Source: CAZABP01 sp964483245 | Lineage (GTDB): Bacteria > Planctomycetota > UBA1135 > UBA2386 | Length of the DNA stretch: 32,064 bases | Reading direction: 5' to 3' | Assembly: GCA_964483245.1 (NCBI GenBank) | Contig: CAZABP010000050.1 | Coordinates: forward strand, 1 to 32,064 | Made by a program: the position numbers and the translations under genes | Notes under the pieces: generated by a model | Told to the model about the DNA's origin: nothing | The model's input: the letters and a program-made list of their open reading frames with translations, nothing else | The model's database searches: none | Shown here: positions 13,400 to 19,957 of the stretch, piece after piece | Layout: every line of letters begins with the position of its first letter | How positions within the stretch are numbered: the stretch's first letter is position 1

Positions 13400-15418
13400 T
13401 CAGGAAGCGCGCGCCAGCCGTCTGCCGGCCGCGGCGATGTGCGTCGCCGCCAGGTCGAGATGCGCCAGCTCCTCGGCCGGGGCCCGCGCCGATTTCGGCC
13501 AGCGACGGACGGCGAGCTGACGCACGATGACCGGCGCGGCATCCACTTCGGCGGTCACCGCGTCGGCAACTGCAGAGCCGAGCCCGCCGGCGAAGTTGTC
13601 CTCGACCGTGACGACGCGGTGTGCGCAGCGGCGGACGAGCTGGGCCAGCGCGACGCGGTCGAGCGGCAGCGAATAGCAGTCGACGACGGCGGCGTGGACG
13701 CCGTCGCGCGCGAGCAGATCCCGCGCGCGCAGGGCTTCGTGCACGGCGTAGCCCCACGCCACGATCAGCAGGTCCTCCCCCTCGGCCAGGACGTGATGCC
13801 CGCCGATCGGGAACTCCTGCCCGCCGTCGTACAGGAACGGCACCGCAGGTCGCAGCGTGCGCAGGTAGCACGCGCCGTCGTGGTCTGCCATCGCGAACGT
13901 CAACGCATAGGCGGCGTAGCCGTCGGCTGGCGTCAGCACATGGATCAACGGGTCCCCGTCGAGGTCCGCAACACCGCTGAGCGAGCGGAAGAACCCGACG
14001 TCGGCGAGCGCCATCTGGCTCGGGCCGTCCGCAGACGCCGTCACGCCGGCATGTGAGCCGACCAGCTTGAGCGAGAACCTGCCGAGCAGCGCCATCTCGA
14101 TCTGGTCGAACGCCCGCGACAGGAACTTGCCGAACGTCGAGACGAACGGCGTCTTGCCTGCCGCAGCGAGACCCGCCGCGCAGGACAGCATGTTCTGCTC
14201 TGCGATCCGGCATTCGACGAAGCGACCTGCGAGCTGCGGATCCTCGGCGAACTCATCCGCCTTCGTGGAGTTGCTGACGTCGCCGTCGAGGACGACGACA
14301 TCCGTGCGCAGCCGGCCCAGGGCGCGCAGCGCAAAGCCATAGGCGTCGCGCGTCGCGAGCCTGCCGTTGTGCGGCTCGCGGCCCCGGTCGGCGGCGCGCA
14401 GGGTCTCGTCGAGCGAGGGGGGGGCCTCACGGTCGCGCCGCGCAGGCGCCTCGGTGGCTGGCTCCGCTGCGATCGGCGGGATCTGCAGCGTGTGCTCCTG
14501 CGCCTGCGCGCCGAGCGCACGCCGCGTGCGCTCGAGCTGCTCCCGCGCGAGCTCGAGGTCGTGGGACGGCACCGGCTTGCCATGCTGCTCCGGACCTTGC
14601 AGCAGCCGCACGCCCCAACCCTTGACCGTCTGCGCCACGATGGTGAGCGGCCGCGCGCGGTCGCCGCCTTCGTCCTGCTCCCCCTCGCCCGTGTGCAACC
14701 TGCTGCGTTCGCGATGCAGCTGCAGCGCAGCGCGGATCTGCGTCGGGTCGTGGCCGTCGATCGTCTCGACGTCGAACCCGAACGCGTTGAGCTTCGCGGC
14801 GAGCCGCTCCGGCGACTGCTGGTCGCTGACCGGTCCGGTCTGGCCGAATGCGTTGCAATTGAAGATCGGCAGCACTGCGTGCAGACCCTGCTCGGCGATC
14901 ATGTCGAGCGCCTCCCAGATCTGGCCTTCGCGGCTCTCACCATCGCCGATCACGCAGAACACATTGCGATCGGACCGATCCAGCCGCGCGGCGATCGCGA
15001 GCCCGGCCGCGATCGACAGCCCCTGGCCGAGTGAGCCGGTCGGTGCGGGGAAGAAGCCGAAGCCCTCGGCCGGGTTCGGGTGCCCTTCGATCGGGCTGTC
15101 GATGGCGCGCAACCGGCGCGTGTCGTCCCAGGTCATCGAGCGGCGATCGCCGTCGGCGATCCGGATCTCGACCCCCAGATCGGCCGCTGCTGCATAGACG
15201 ATCGGGCAGGCGTGTCCCTCGGACAGCACCAGGCGATCCGCCTTTGGATGCTCCGGCCGGCGCGGATCGTGGCGCATGTGCACGTACAGCAACACGGTCA
15301 CGAGGTGCGCCAGGCTCGCCGCCGAGCTCGGATGACCGGAGCCGGCCTCGGTCGTCATCTCGACGACGTGCCGCACGAGCTCGATGGCTTTGGCGTGCAC
15401 GACGGAGTCGAAGTTCAT
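13400..15418 (-). CDS. Transketolase
   Basis: 672 residues from the ATG at 15418; ATGs at 15442 and 15472 are in frame but would put the promoter inside the gene. This TPP enzyme moves two-carbon ketol units in the pentose phosphate or Calvin pathways. The N-terminal TPP domain has GSGHPSSAASLA, LSEGHACPIVYA and the diphosphate motif GDGESREGQIWEA with FNCNAFGQTGP; the pyrimidine domain has RDAYGFALRALG, DGDVSNSTKADEFA, the catalytic glutamate in RIAEQNMLSCAAG and SHAGVTASADGPSQMALAD; the C-terminal domain closes the chain. The linker (about residues 240-350) is longer and more charged than usual. There is no paired carbon-metabolism gene; instead it sits in the stress island, divergent from hemerythrin, with a sigma-54-type promoter placing +1 about 2 bases before the ATG. 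Confidence 0.93.
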   Translation of the reverse strand: MNFDSVVHAKAIELVRHVVEMTTEAGSGHPSSAASLAHLVTVLLYVHMRHDPRRPEHPKADRLVLSEGHACPIVYAAAADLGVEIRIADGDRRSMTWDDTRRLRAIDSPIEGHPNPAEGFGFFPAPTGSLGQGLSIAAGLAIAARLDRSDRNVFCVIGDGESREGQIWEALDMIAEQGLHAVLPIFNCNAFGQTGPVSDQQSPERLAAKLNAFGFDVETIDGHDPTQIRAALQLHRERSRLHTGEGEQDEGGDRARPLTIVAQTVKGWGVRLLQGPEQHGKPVPSHDLELAREQLERTRRALGAQAQEHTLQIPPIAAEPATEAPARRDREAPPSLDETLRAADRGREPHNGRLATRDAYGFALRALGRLRTDVVVLDGDVSNSTKADEFAEDPQLAGRFVECRIAEQNMLSCAAGLAAAGKTPFVSTFGKFLSRAFDQIEMALLGRFSLKLVGSHAGVTASADGPSQMALADVGFFRSLSGVADLDGDPLIHVLTPADGYAAYALTFAMADHDGACYLRTLRPAVPFLYDGGQEFPIGGHHVLAEGEDLLIVAWGYAVHEALRARDLLARDGVHAAVVDCYSLPLDRVALAQLVRRCAHRVVTVEDNFAGGLGSAVADAVTAEVDAAPVIVRQLAVRRWPKSARAPAEELAHLDLAATHIAAAGRRLARAS

Positions 15419-15430
15419 GCGTGCCTGTGG

Positions 15431-15445
15431 TGCAACCCGCATGCC
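15431..15445 (-). promoter_or_regulatory. Sigma-54-type promoter of transketolase
   Basis: On the minus strand: GGCAT-GCGGG-TTGCA, exact GGCA-N6-TTGC and 12-base spacing. Predicted +1 near 15420, two bases before the chosen ATG. The 11-mer TTGCACCACAG starting in its -12 box recurs at 17502-17512. Confidence 0.68.
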
Positions 15446-15467
15446 GCAATGCAGCTCCGTGATCCGC

Positions 15468-15482
15468 GGCATGCTCGTTGCG
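15468..15482 (+). promoter_or_regulatory. Sigma-54-type promoter of hemerythrin
   Basis: GGCAT-GCTCG-TTGCG, exact GGCA-N6-TTGC and spacing. Predicted +1 near 15493, one base before the hemerythrin ATG. The two divergent -24 boxes (15445 and 15468) are only 22 bases apart. Confidence 0.68.
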
Positions 15483-15493
15483 CGCGCGCAGGC

Positions 15494-15982
15494 ATGACCA
15501 CCAGGACCAAATCCAAGTCATCGGCGACTGCGACGGATGCAGTCGAGATGTTGCGTGAGGATCACGAGCGGATGCGCGATCTGCTCGGCGAACTCGTCGA
15601 CACGACCAAGCGCGCGGCCAAGAAGCGTGGCGAGCTGCTGGCGAAGATCCGCCGCGAGCTGCTCGTGCACGTGCAGCTCGAGGAGGAGATCTTCTACCCT
15701 GCGTTCCGCGACGCCGACGGCTCCGAGCACCAGAAGATCTTCTTCGAAGCGAAGGAGGAGCACCGCGCGGTCGTGCAACTCGTGCTGCCGGATCTCGAGC
15801 AGACCGAGCCGACGACCGAGGAGTTCTCCGGCCGCGCAAAGGTGCTGAAAGAGCTGATCGAGCACCACGCCGACGAGGAGGAGAAGGACATGTTCCCCAA
15901 GGCGCGCAAGGCGCTGGGGCGTAGCCGGCTCAGTGAACTGGGCGAGCAGATGCAGCAACGCCGGCGCGAGCTCGAGGCGTAG
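15494..15982 (+). CDS. Hemerythrin-like (HHE) domain protein
   Basis: 162 residues from the ATG at 15494; the frame is open upstream only across antisense of transketolase. The first ~15 residues are a basic Thr/Ser/Lys tail. The four-helix bundle has the di-iron signature of hemerythrins: H24 in EDHERM, H59 and E63 in LLVHVQLEEE, H90 in KEEHRAV, and H124/E128 in IEHHADEEEKDMFP. All expected ligands are present, so non-haem di-iron binding with oxygen, nitric oxide or peroxide sensing or storage is likely. It is cytoplasmic by absence of signals. No Shine-Dalgarno sequence is evident at proper spacing; the sigma-54-type promoter would make a leaderless mRNA. A bidirectional hairpin separates it from the convergent response regulator. 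Confidence 0.9.
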   Translation: MTTRTKSKSSATATDAVEMLREDHERMRDLLGELVDTTKRAAKKRGELLAKIRRELLVHVQLEEEIFYPAFRDADGSEHQKIFFEAKEEHRAVVQLVLPDLEQTEPTTEEFSGRAKVLKELIEHHADEEEKDMFPKARKALGRSRLSELGEQMQQRRRELEA

Positions 15983-16012
15983 CCGGGCGCGCGCCGCGGC
16001 GGCGGCCCGCGA

Positions 16013-16031
16013 TGCTGCGACGTTCGCAGCA
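16013..16031. terminator. Hairpin between hemerythrin and the response regulator
   Basis: TGCTGCGA-CGT-TCGCAGCA: a perfect 8-base stem with a 3-base loop, 31 bases after the hemerythrin stop and 22 bases after the stop of the convergent regulator. Suited to terminate both. Confidence 0.6.
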
Positions 16032-16052
16032 GGGGTTCACGAAGAACGCGGG

Positions 16053-17366
16053 TTAGACCATCCGGTCGGTGGGGCGGTTGCGATAGACCTGCAGGCGGTT
16101 GTAGAGCGTGCGCAGGCTGATCCCGAGCTCCGCCGCGGCCGCCCGCTTGTCCCCACCCTTGGCCTCGAGCGTCGCTTCGATCAGCTGCCGCTCGGCGTGC
16201 GCGATCGATGCGCCGACCGTGACGTCCAGTTCCGGGCCGGCAGCGTGGGTCTCGCCCAACTGCGCATTGACCAGGTCCGCCGTGATGTTCCCTTCGGCGA
16301 CGATCGCCAGACGATGCATCAGGTTGCGCAGCTGGCGCACGTTGCCGGGCCAGCGGCAGCGCTTCAGCACTTCCATCGCTTCCGGCTCGATCTCGATCGG
16401 TTCCCCGCCGAGCTCGGCCAGGAAGTGGTTTGCCAGGATCACGACGTCGTCCCCGCGGCGGCGCAGTGGTGGCACCAGGATCGGGAACACGGCGAGACGG
16501 TGGAACACGTCCTCGCGCAACTTGCCTTCGGCGACGGCTTCGGCCGGGATGCGGTTCGTCGCGCAGACGACGCGCACGTCGACCGAGATCTCTTTCGTGG
16601 CGCCGACTCGCTTGACGCGCCCGGACTCGAGCACGCGCAGCAGGCGTGACTGCAGCGCCAGCGGCATCTCGGTGATCTCGTCGAGGAACAGCGTGCCGCC
16701 GTCGGCGACTTCGAAGGCGCCCTGCCGGGAGGTCGAGGCGCCGGTGAACGCACCGCGGTCGTGGCCGAACAGCTCGGCATCGATCAGGCTTTCCGGCACG
16801 GCGCCACAGTTCAGCGGCACGAACGGCTTGTTGCGCCGGTGGCTGCGCGCGTGCACGGCCGCCGCGACCAGTTCCTTGCCGGTACCGGTCTCGCCGCGCA
16901 CGAGCACGGTCAGATCGGTCGGCGCGACCTTGTCGATCAGCTCGATGACGCGGCGGATCACGCGCGACTCACCGATGATCCCGGTGTCCCCCGACGGGTG
17001 CGGCGCCGGATGCTGCTCGCGGATCTTGTCGAGGATCTGCTCGAGATGCTCGAGCTGCACCGGCTTCGGCAGGAACTGCAGCGAGTGGAAACCCAGCTCG
17101 CCGAGCGTCCGCATGACCGACTGCTCGCCGCTGATCAGCACGACGTGCGGCTTCGTCTTCCAACCGATGTCCATCAGCAGATCGAGGCCGCTGCCGTCCG
17201 GCAGCAGCACGTCGAGCAGGATGGTCTCGAAGTAACGCGACTTGACCAGCTCGCTGGCGGCCGCGAGCGTCGGCGCCTGCGCCGTCGTCAATCCGCGGCC
17301 CTCGAGGAACTTGGCCAGACCCTGACGGGTGCTTGCGTGGTCATCGACGATCAGTGCATTCGGCAT
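16053..17366 (-). CDS. Sigma-54-dependent response regulator (NtrC family)
   Basis: 437 residues from the ATG at 17366 (GAGAG upstream); an ATG at 17390 would add 8 residues. Residues 1-115 are a receiver: acidic pair D8/D9 in LIVDDH, phosphoacceptor D52 in ILLDVLLPDGSG, K101 in FLPKP. Residues ~125-365 are the AAA+ domain: Walker A GETGTGKE (158-165), the sigma-54 contact loop GAFTGA (205-210) and Walker B GGTLFLDE, with R-finger region RRRGDD. The C-terminus is a Fis helix-turn-helix (KRAAAAELGISLRTLYNRL). It is fully equipped to activate RpoN promoters from upstream enhancer sites. No kinase gene adjoins it; the nearest is at 22870-24294. Since about a dozen sigma-54-type promoters flank it, it is the obvious candidate regulator of the island. 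Confidence 0.95.
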   Translation of the reverse strand: MPNALIVDDHASTRQGLAKFLEGRGLTTAQAPTLAAASELVKSRYFETILLDVLLPDGSGLDLLMDIGWKTKPHVVLISGEQSVMRTLGELGFHSLQFLPKPVQLEHLEQILDKIREQHPAPHPSGDTGIIGESRVIRRVIELIDKVAPTDLTVLVRGETGTGKELVAAAVHARSHRRNKPFVPLNCGAVPESLIDAELFGHDRGAFTGASTSRQGAFEVADGGTLFLDEITEMPLALQSRLLRVLESGRVKRVGATKEISVDVRVVCATNRIPAEAVAEGKLREDVFHRLAVFPILVPPLRRRGDDVVILANHFLAELGGEPIEIEPEAMEVLKRCRWPGNVRQLRNLMHRLAIVAEGNITADLVNAQLGETHAAGPELDVTVGASIAHAERQLIEATLEAKGGDKRAAAAELGISLRTLYNRLQVYRNRPTDRMV

Positions 17367-17662
17367 GGCAATACTCTCGTGATCAACCATCTCGGTGGAG
17401 GGACCTGTAGCTGAGATCGCGACTGGTCCGTCCCCACAGCGGCGTGAGCCACGCTAGCTGTGCGCAACAGCGGCTGCAAGCCGAGGCTCGATGCATCCTT
17501 TGCACCACAGCGCGGTTGCGACAGCTGCAGCATGCGGGACGTGCGCCGGCGAGATGCGGAAACAGCGTGCATCGCGTGAAGCGGAGTTCCTCGATTGCGT
17601 CGGGGCCGCAACCGGCTCGATGCCGACGGGCGTGGAAAACTCCGTTGCCGGTCCGCGTCCGT
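17367..17662. other. Leader/upstream region of the response regulator, no gene seen
   Basis: 296 bases between the pfkB-like stop and the regulator start, both on the minus strand. I see no credible open frame with a start site and no sigma-54 spacing match on the minus strand, so the regulator probably uses another sigma factor. It holds TTGCACCACAG at 17502-17512 (shared with the transketolase promoter) and several short TGCA-containing repeats that could be activator sites. Confidence 0.4.
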
Positions 17663-18589
17663 TCAGAGATCGGGCCGCGCATGGATATCGATCAGACCAG
17701 CGAGGCGTTCGATGCTCTCGCGGCGACCGCTGCCGAGCCCGCGGCGCGTCACGTTCAGGCAACCGGCCGCGACGGCGAGCTGCATCAGCTGCGTCTCGGG
17801 TTGCCCGCGCGCCAGGCCGACCGCCAGCGCGCCCATCATCGAGTCACCGGCACCATGTTCGTTGACGACTTCGAGCTGCGGCGCGCGCAGTTCGAGCAGT
17901 CGATCCTGCAGCAGCGCCAATGCCGGCTCTGCGGCACGCGAGCAGACGATGTCCTGGATGCCGCGGGCGCGCAGCGCACGCATGCCGCGCGCGAGTTCCT
18001 GTGGTGACGCATCGCACGCGAGGCCGGCGTCGATCAGCTCGTCGTGCGCGATCTTCAGCAGCCGCGTGCCGGCCCCGAGTGCGTGCAGACATTCACCCGA
18101 GAGATCGGCCAGGACCGGTACGCCGTTCTGGCCCAGTTCACGTGCCACCCGGCCGTAGAGCTTCGGCTCGAACTCCGCCTCCGGCAGCGGTCCGGTCAAC
18201 ACCGCGGCGCCCGCACGCATCGCGTGCGACACGAACAGATTGTGCAGGTCGTCGATCTCGTGGCGCGTCCATGGGCCGCTCGGCGTGGTCGCGATCGTCT
18301 GGCTGCGGCCGCTGCGGCGGTCGTGGATCTGCACGCGGTTGGGCAGCCGGGCGGGGATCGCGTGCAGCGTGATTCCGGCGGTCGCGAGCAACGGCCGCAG
18401 GATCGAGCCGCTCTCGCCGCCGACTGCGGTGCACAGGAGCGCCGGCGCCTCCAGCGTGCGCACCATCCGCGCGACCCAGAAGCCCTGACCCGCGGGATGG
18501 AAGTGCACTTCCTCGGCGCCATCCGGCTGCTGCTCGATCGCGACGGATACGAACAGCGTGGGACTGAACACGACGACCGGCTTCTGCAT
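17663..18589 (-). CDS. PfkB-family sugar kinase (1-phosphofructokinase-like)
   Basis: 308 residues from the ATG at 18589. The ribokinase/PfkB fold is recognised by the N-terminal sugar-binding segment HPAGQGFWVARMVRTL (the FruK/LacC counterpart reads AGGKGxNVAR), the TAVGGESG turn, and the ATP/catalytic motif NEHGAGDSMMGALAVGLARG with the catalytic base D249. The general organisation matches 1-phosphofructokinase/tagatose-6-phosphate kinases. The second position of the usual GGKG is changed to GQG, so the sugar specificity is open. A PfkB kinase (Rv2029c) is also in the mycobacterial DosR set. The IMPase-like gene is transcribed divergently from the same short intergenic region. I found no correctly spaced sigma-54 site for this gene. 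Confidence 0.85.
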   Translation of the reverse strand: MQKPVVVFSPTLFVSVAIEQQPDGAEEVHFHPAGQGFWVARMVRTLEAPALLCTAVGGESGSILRPLLATAGITLHAIPARLPNRVQIHDRRSGRSQTIATTPSGPWTRHEIDDLHNLFVSHAMRAGAAVLTGPLPEAEFEPKLYGRVARELGQNGVPVLADLSGECLHALGAGTRLLKIAHDELIDAGLACDASPQELARGMRALRARGIQDIVCSRAAEPALALLQDRLLELRAPQLEVVNEHGAGDSMMGALAVGLARGQPETQLMQLAVAAGCLNVTRRGLGSGRRESIERLAGLIDIHARPDL

Positions 18590-18596
18590 GCTGTGT

Positions 18597-18611
18597 GGCG
18601 CGGTCCTTGCA
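18597..18611 (+). promoter_or_regulatory. Sigma-54-type promoter of the IMPase-like gene
   Basis: TGGCGCG-GTCC-TTGCA (GG at 18597-18598, GC at 18609-18610): one mismatch (G for A) to the consensus, including the leading T. Predicted +1 near 18622, 40 bases before the GTG start at 18662. Confidence 0.62.
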
Positions 18612-18661
18612 ACTATCGGGCGCAGACGGCGGACGCGGACGCGCTCCGCGCCTTGCAGACT

Positions 18662-19516
18662 GTGATCAAGCAACGTGAAGACTCAGGACCGGACGGCTCC
18701 AGCGTGCCGCTCGAGCAGCTGGAGACGTTCGCCGTCGAGCTCGCACGTTCCAGCGGGCACGAGGTCGAGTCGTCGCTCGTGCGGTCGGTGACGTACGACT
18801 ACAAGACGGCCGCGAGCGGCGCCGCCGGCCCGCGCGACCCGGTCTCCGAGATCGATCTGCAGGTCGAAGCGACGCTGCGCCAGGCGATCGCGGAGAGCTA
18901 TGCCGAGCACGGCTTCCTCGGTGAGGAGCTCGGGGCCGATCTCTCCGCCGAGGACGGGGACGAGTTCATCTGGGCCATCGACCCGATCGACGGGACCAGC
19001 AACTTCCTGCACCGCTACCCACTGTTCGCCGTGTCCATCGCGTGCCTGCGCGATGGAGTGCCGATCGTGGGCGCGGTCTGGAGTGCCTCGAGCCATGCGC
19101 TGCGCCCGGGCGTCTACCACGCCCGCCGCAACGGACCGCTCTGCTTCGACTCGGTGCCGCTGATGGGACGCGGCGGCGAGGGACGCTTTGCGCGTCCACT
19201 GGTCGGGGCGACGCATGCACGCGACGCGACCGGTCCGGCCACGTGGAGCGGTTACGACATCCGCTCCAGCGGCTCGGCTGCCGTCGAGTGCGCGTTCGTC
19301 GCCGCCGGGATCCTGCGCTGTGCGCGGCTCAGCCCGCTGTCGGTGTGGGACGTCGCCGGCGGACTCGTGCTCGCGCGCGCAGCCGGCAAGCAGGTGCTCG
19401 TGGAGGAGCAGGAGGGGCAATGGGTGCCGTTCGAACGGTTCGAGCCACCGTTGTTGCAATGGCGCCATGCCATCGTGATCGGCGACGACGAGAGCATCCG
19501 GCTCCTGGTCCCGTGA
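18662..19516 (+). CDS. Inositol-monophosphatase-family phosphatase
   Basis: 284 residues from a GTG at 18662; a GTG at 18704 (AGGA upstream) would give 270 and is nearly as good. The frame is open far upstream but only antisense to the pfkB-like gene. The Mg-dependent sugar phosphatase signature is intact: first metal glutamate in GFLGEELG, DPIDGTSNFLHRYPLFAVSIA with the two aspartates and the GT, and the C-terminal WD motif in SVWDVAGGLVLA. The substrate could be inositol-1-phosphate, fructose-1,6-bisphosphate, or 3'-phosphoadenosine phosphates; the pairing with a PfkB-type phosphofructokinase suggests a kinase/phosphatase pair on the same sugar phosphate, which is inference. Followed 72 bases later by the cupin gene. 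Confidence 0.85.
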   Translation: MIKQREDSGPDGSSVPLEQLETFAVELARSSGHEVESSLVRSVTYDYKTAASGAAGPRDPVSEIDLQVEATLRQAIAESYAEHGFLGEELGADLSAEDGDEFIWAIDPIDGTSNFLHRYPLFAVSIACLRDGVPIVGAVWSASSHALRPGVYHARRNGPLCFDSVPLMGRGGEGRFARPLVGATHARDATGPATWSGYDIRSSGSAAVECAFVAAGILRCARLSPLSVWDVAGGLVLARAAGKQVLVEEQEGQWVPFERFEPPLLQWRHAIVIGDDESIRLLVP

Positions 19517-19540
19517 ACCCCCGCGCCGGCGTCGCTGCGC

Positions 19541-19555
19541 GGCATGTTGGTTGCA
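19541..19555 (+). promoter_or_regulatory. Sigma-54-type promoter of the cupin gene
   Basis: GGCATG-TTGG-TTGCA, exact GGCA-N6-TTGC and 12-base spacing. Predicted +1 near 19566, giving a 23-base leader. Confidence 0.7.
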
Positions 19556-19588
19556 CCCAGTCTTCCGTCAGCGATCCGAGTACTTCCG

Positions 19589-19957
19589 ATGACCGACACG
19601 ACCATCAAGAAAGTCTGCGCCGCGCATTCCCCGCGTGGTGAGCAGGGGCAGCAGTATCTCGTCTCCGGCAAGCGCGTCTCGATGCGGCTGTGGAACGAGG
19701 AGGCCGGGGTCACGTCGCGCCCGACGCGGCGCGAATACGAGACCGTCGGCTACGTCGTCTCCGGCCGCGCCGAGCTCACACTCGAGGGGCAGACCGTGCA
19801 GCTCGAGCCTGGCGACAGCTGGCTGGTGCCGGCCGGCTCCACGCACAGCTACCGGATCCTCGAGAGCCTGCAGGCAGTCGAGGCGACCGCGCCGCCGGCA
19901 CAGGTGCACGGCCGGGACGTCGGCACGGGCGCTCGAGCGGCGCCTATCCCTCGCTGA
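19589..19957 (+). CDS. Small cupin-domain protein
   Basis: 122 residues from the ATG at 19589. A single double-stranded beta-helix (cupin) domain: RREYETVGYVVSGRAELTLEGQ matches cupin motif 1 loosely, and LEPGDSWLVPAGSTHSYRIL matches motif 2 (P-G-x(n)-P-x-x-x-x-H). Motif 1 has Tyr/Glu/Thr where metal-binding members have HxH, so only the motif 2 histidine (about H90) and a possible glutamate remain; metal binding may be lost or altered. Substrate or ligand unknown. The last ~15 residues are low-complexity and overlap the end of the convergent RecB-like gene by 14 bases. It has its own sigma-54-type promoter. Confidence 0.8.
   Translation: MTDTTIKKVCAAHSPRGEQGQQYLVSGKRVSMRLWNEEAGVTSRPTRREYETVGYVVSGRAELTLEGQTVQLEPGDSWLVPAGSTHSYRILESLQAVEATAPPAQVHGRDVGTGARAAPIPR

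Noticed and set aside
18590..18720. Search for a sigma-54 promoter for the PfkB-like gene on the minus strand
   Set aside because: All CC/GC combinations checked miss the 12-base spacing or the TTGC box, so none was called.
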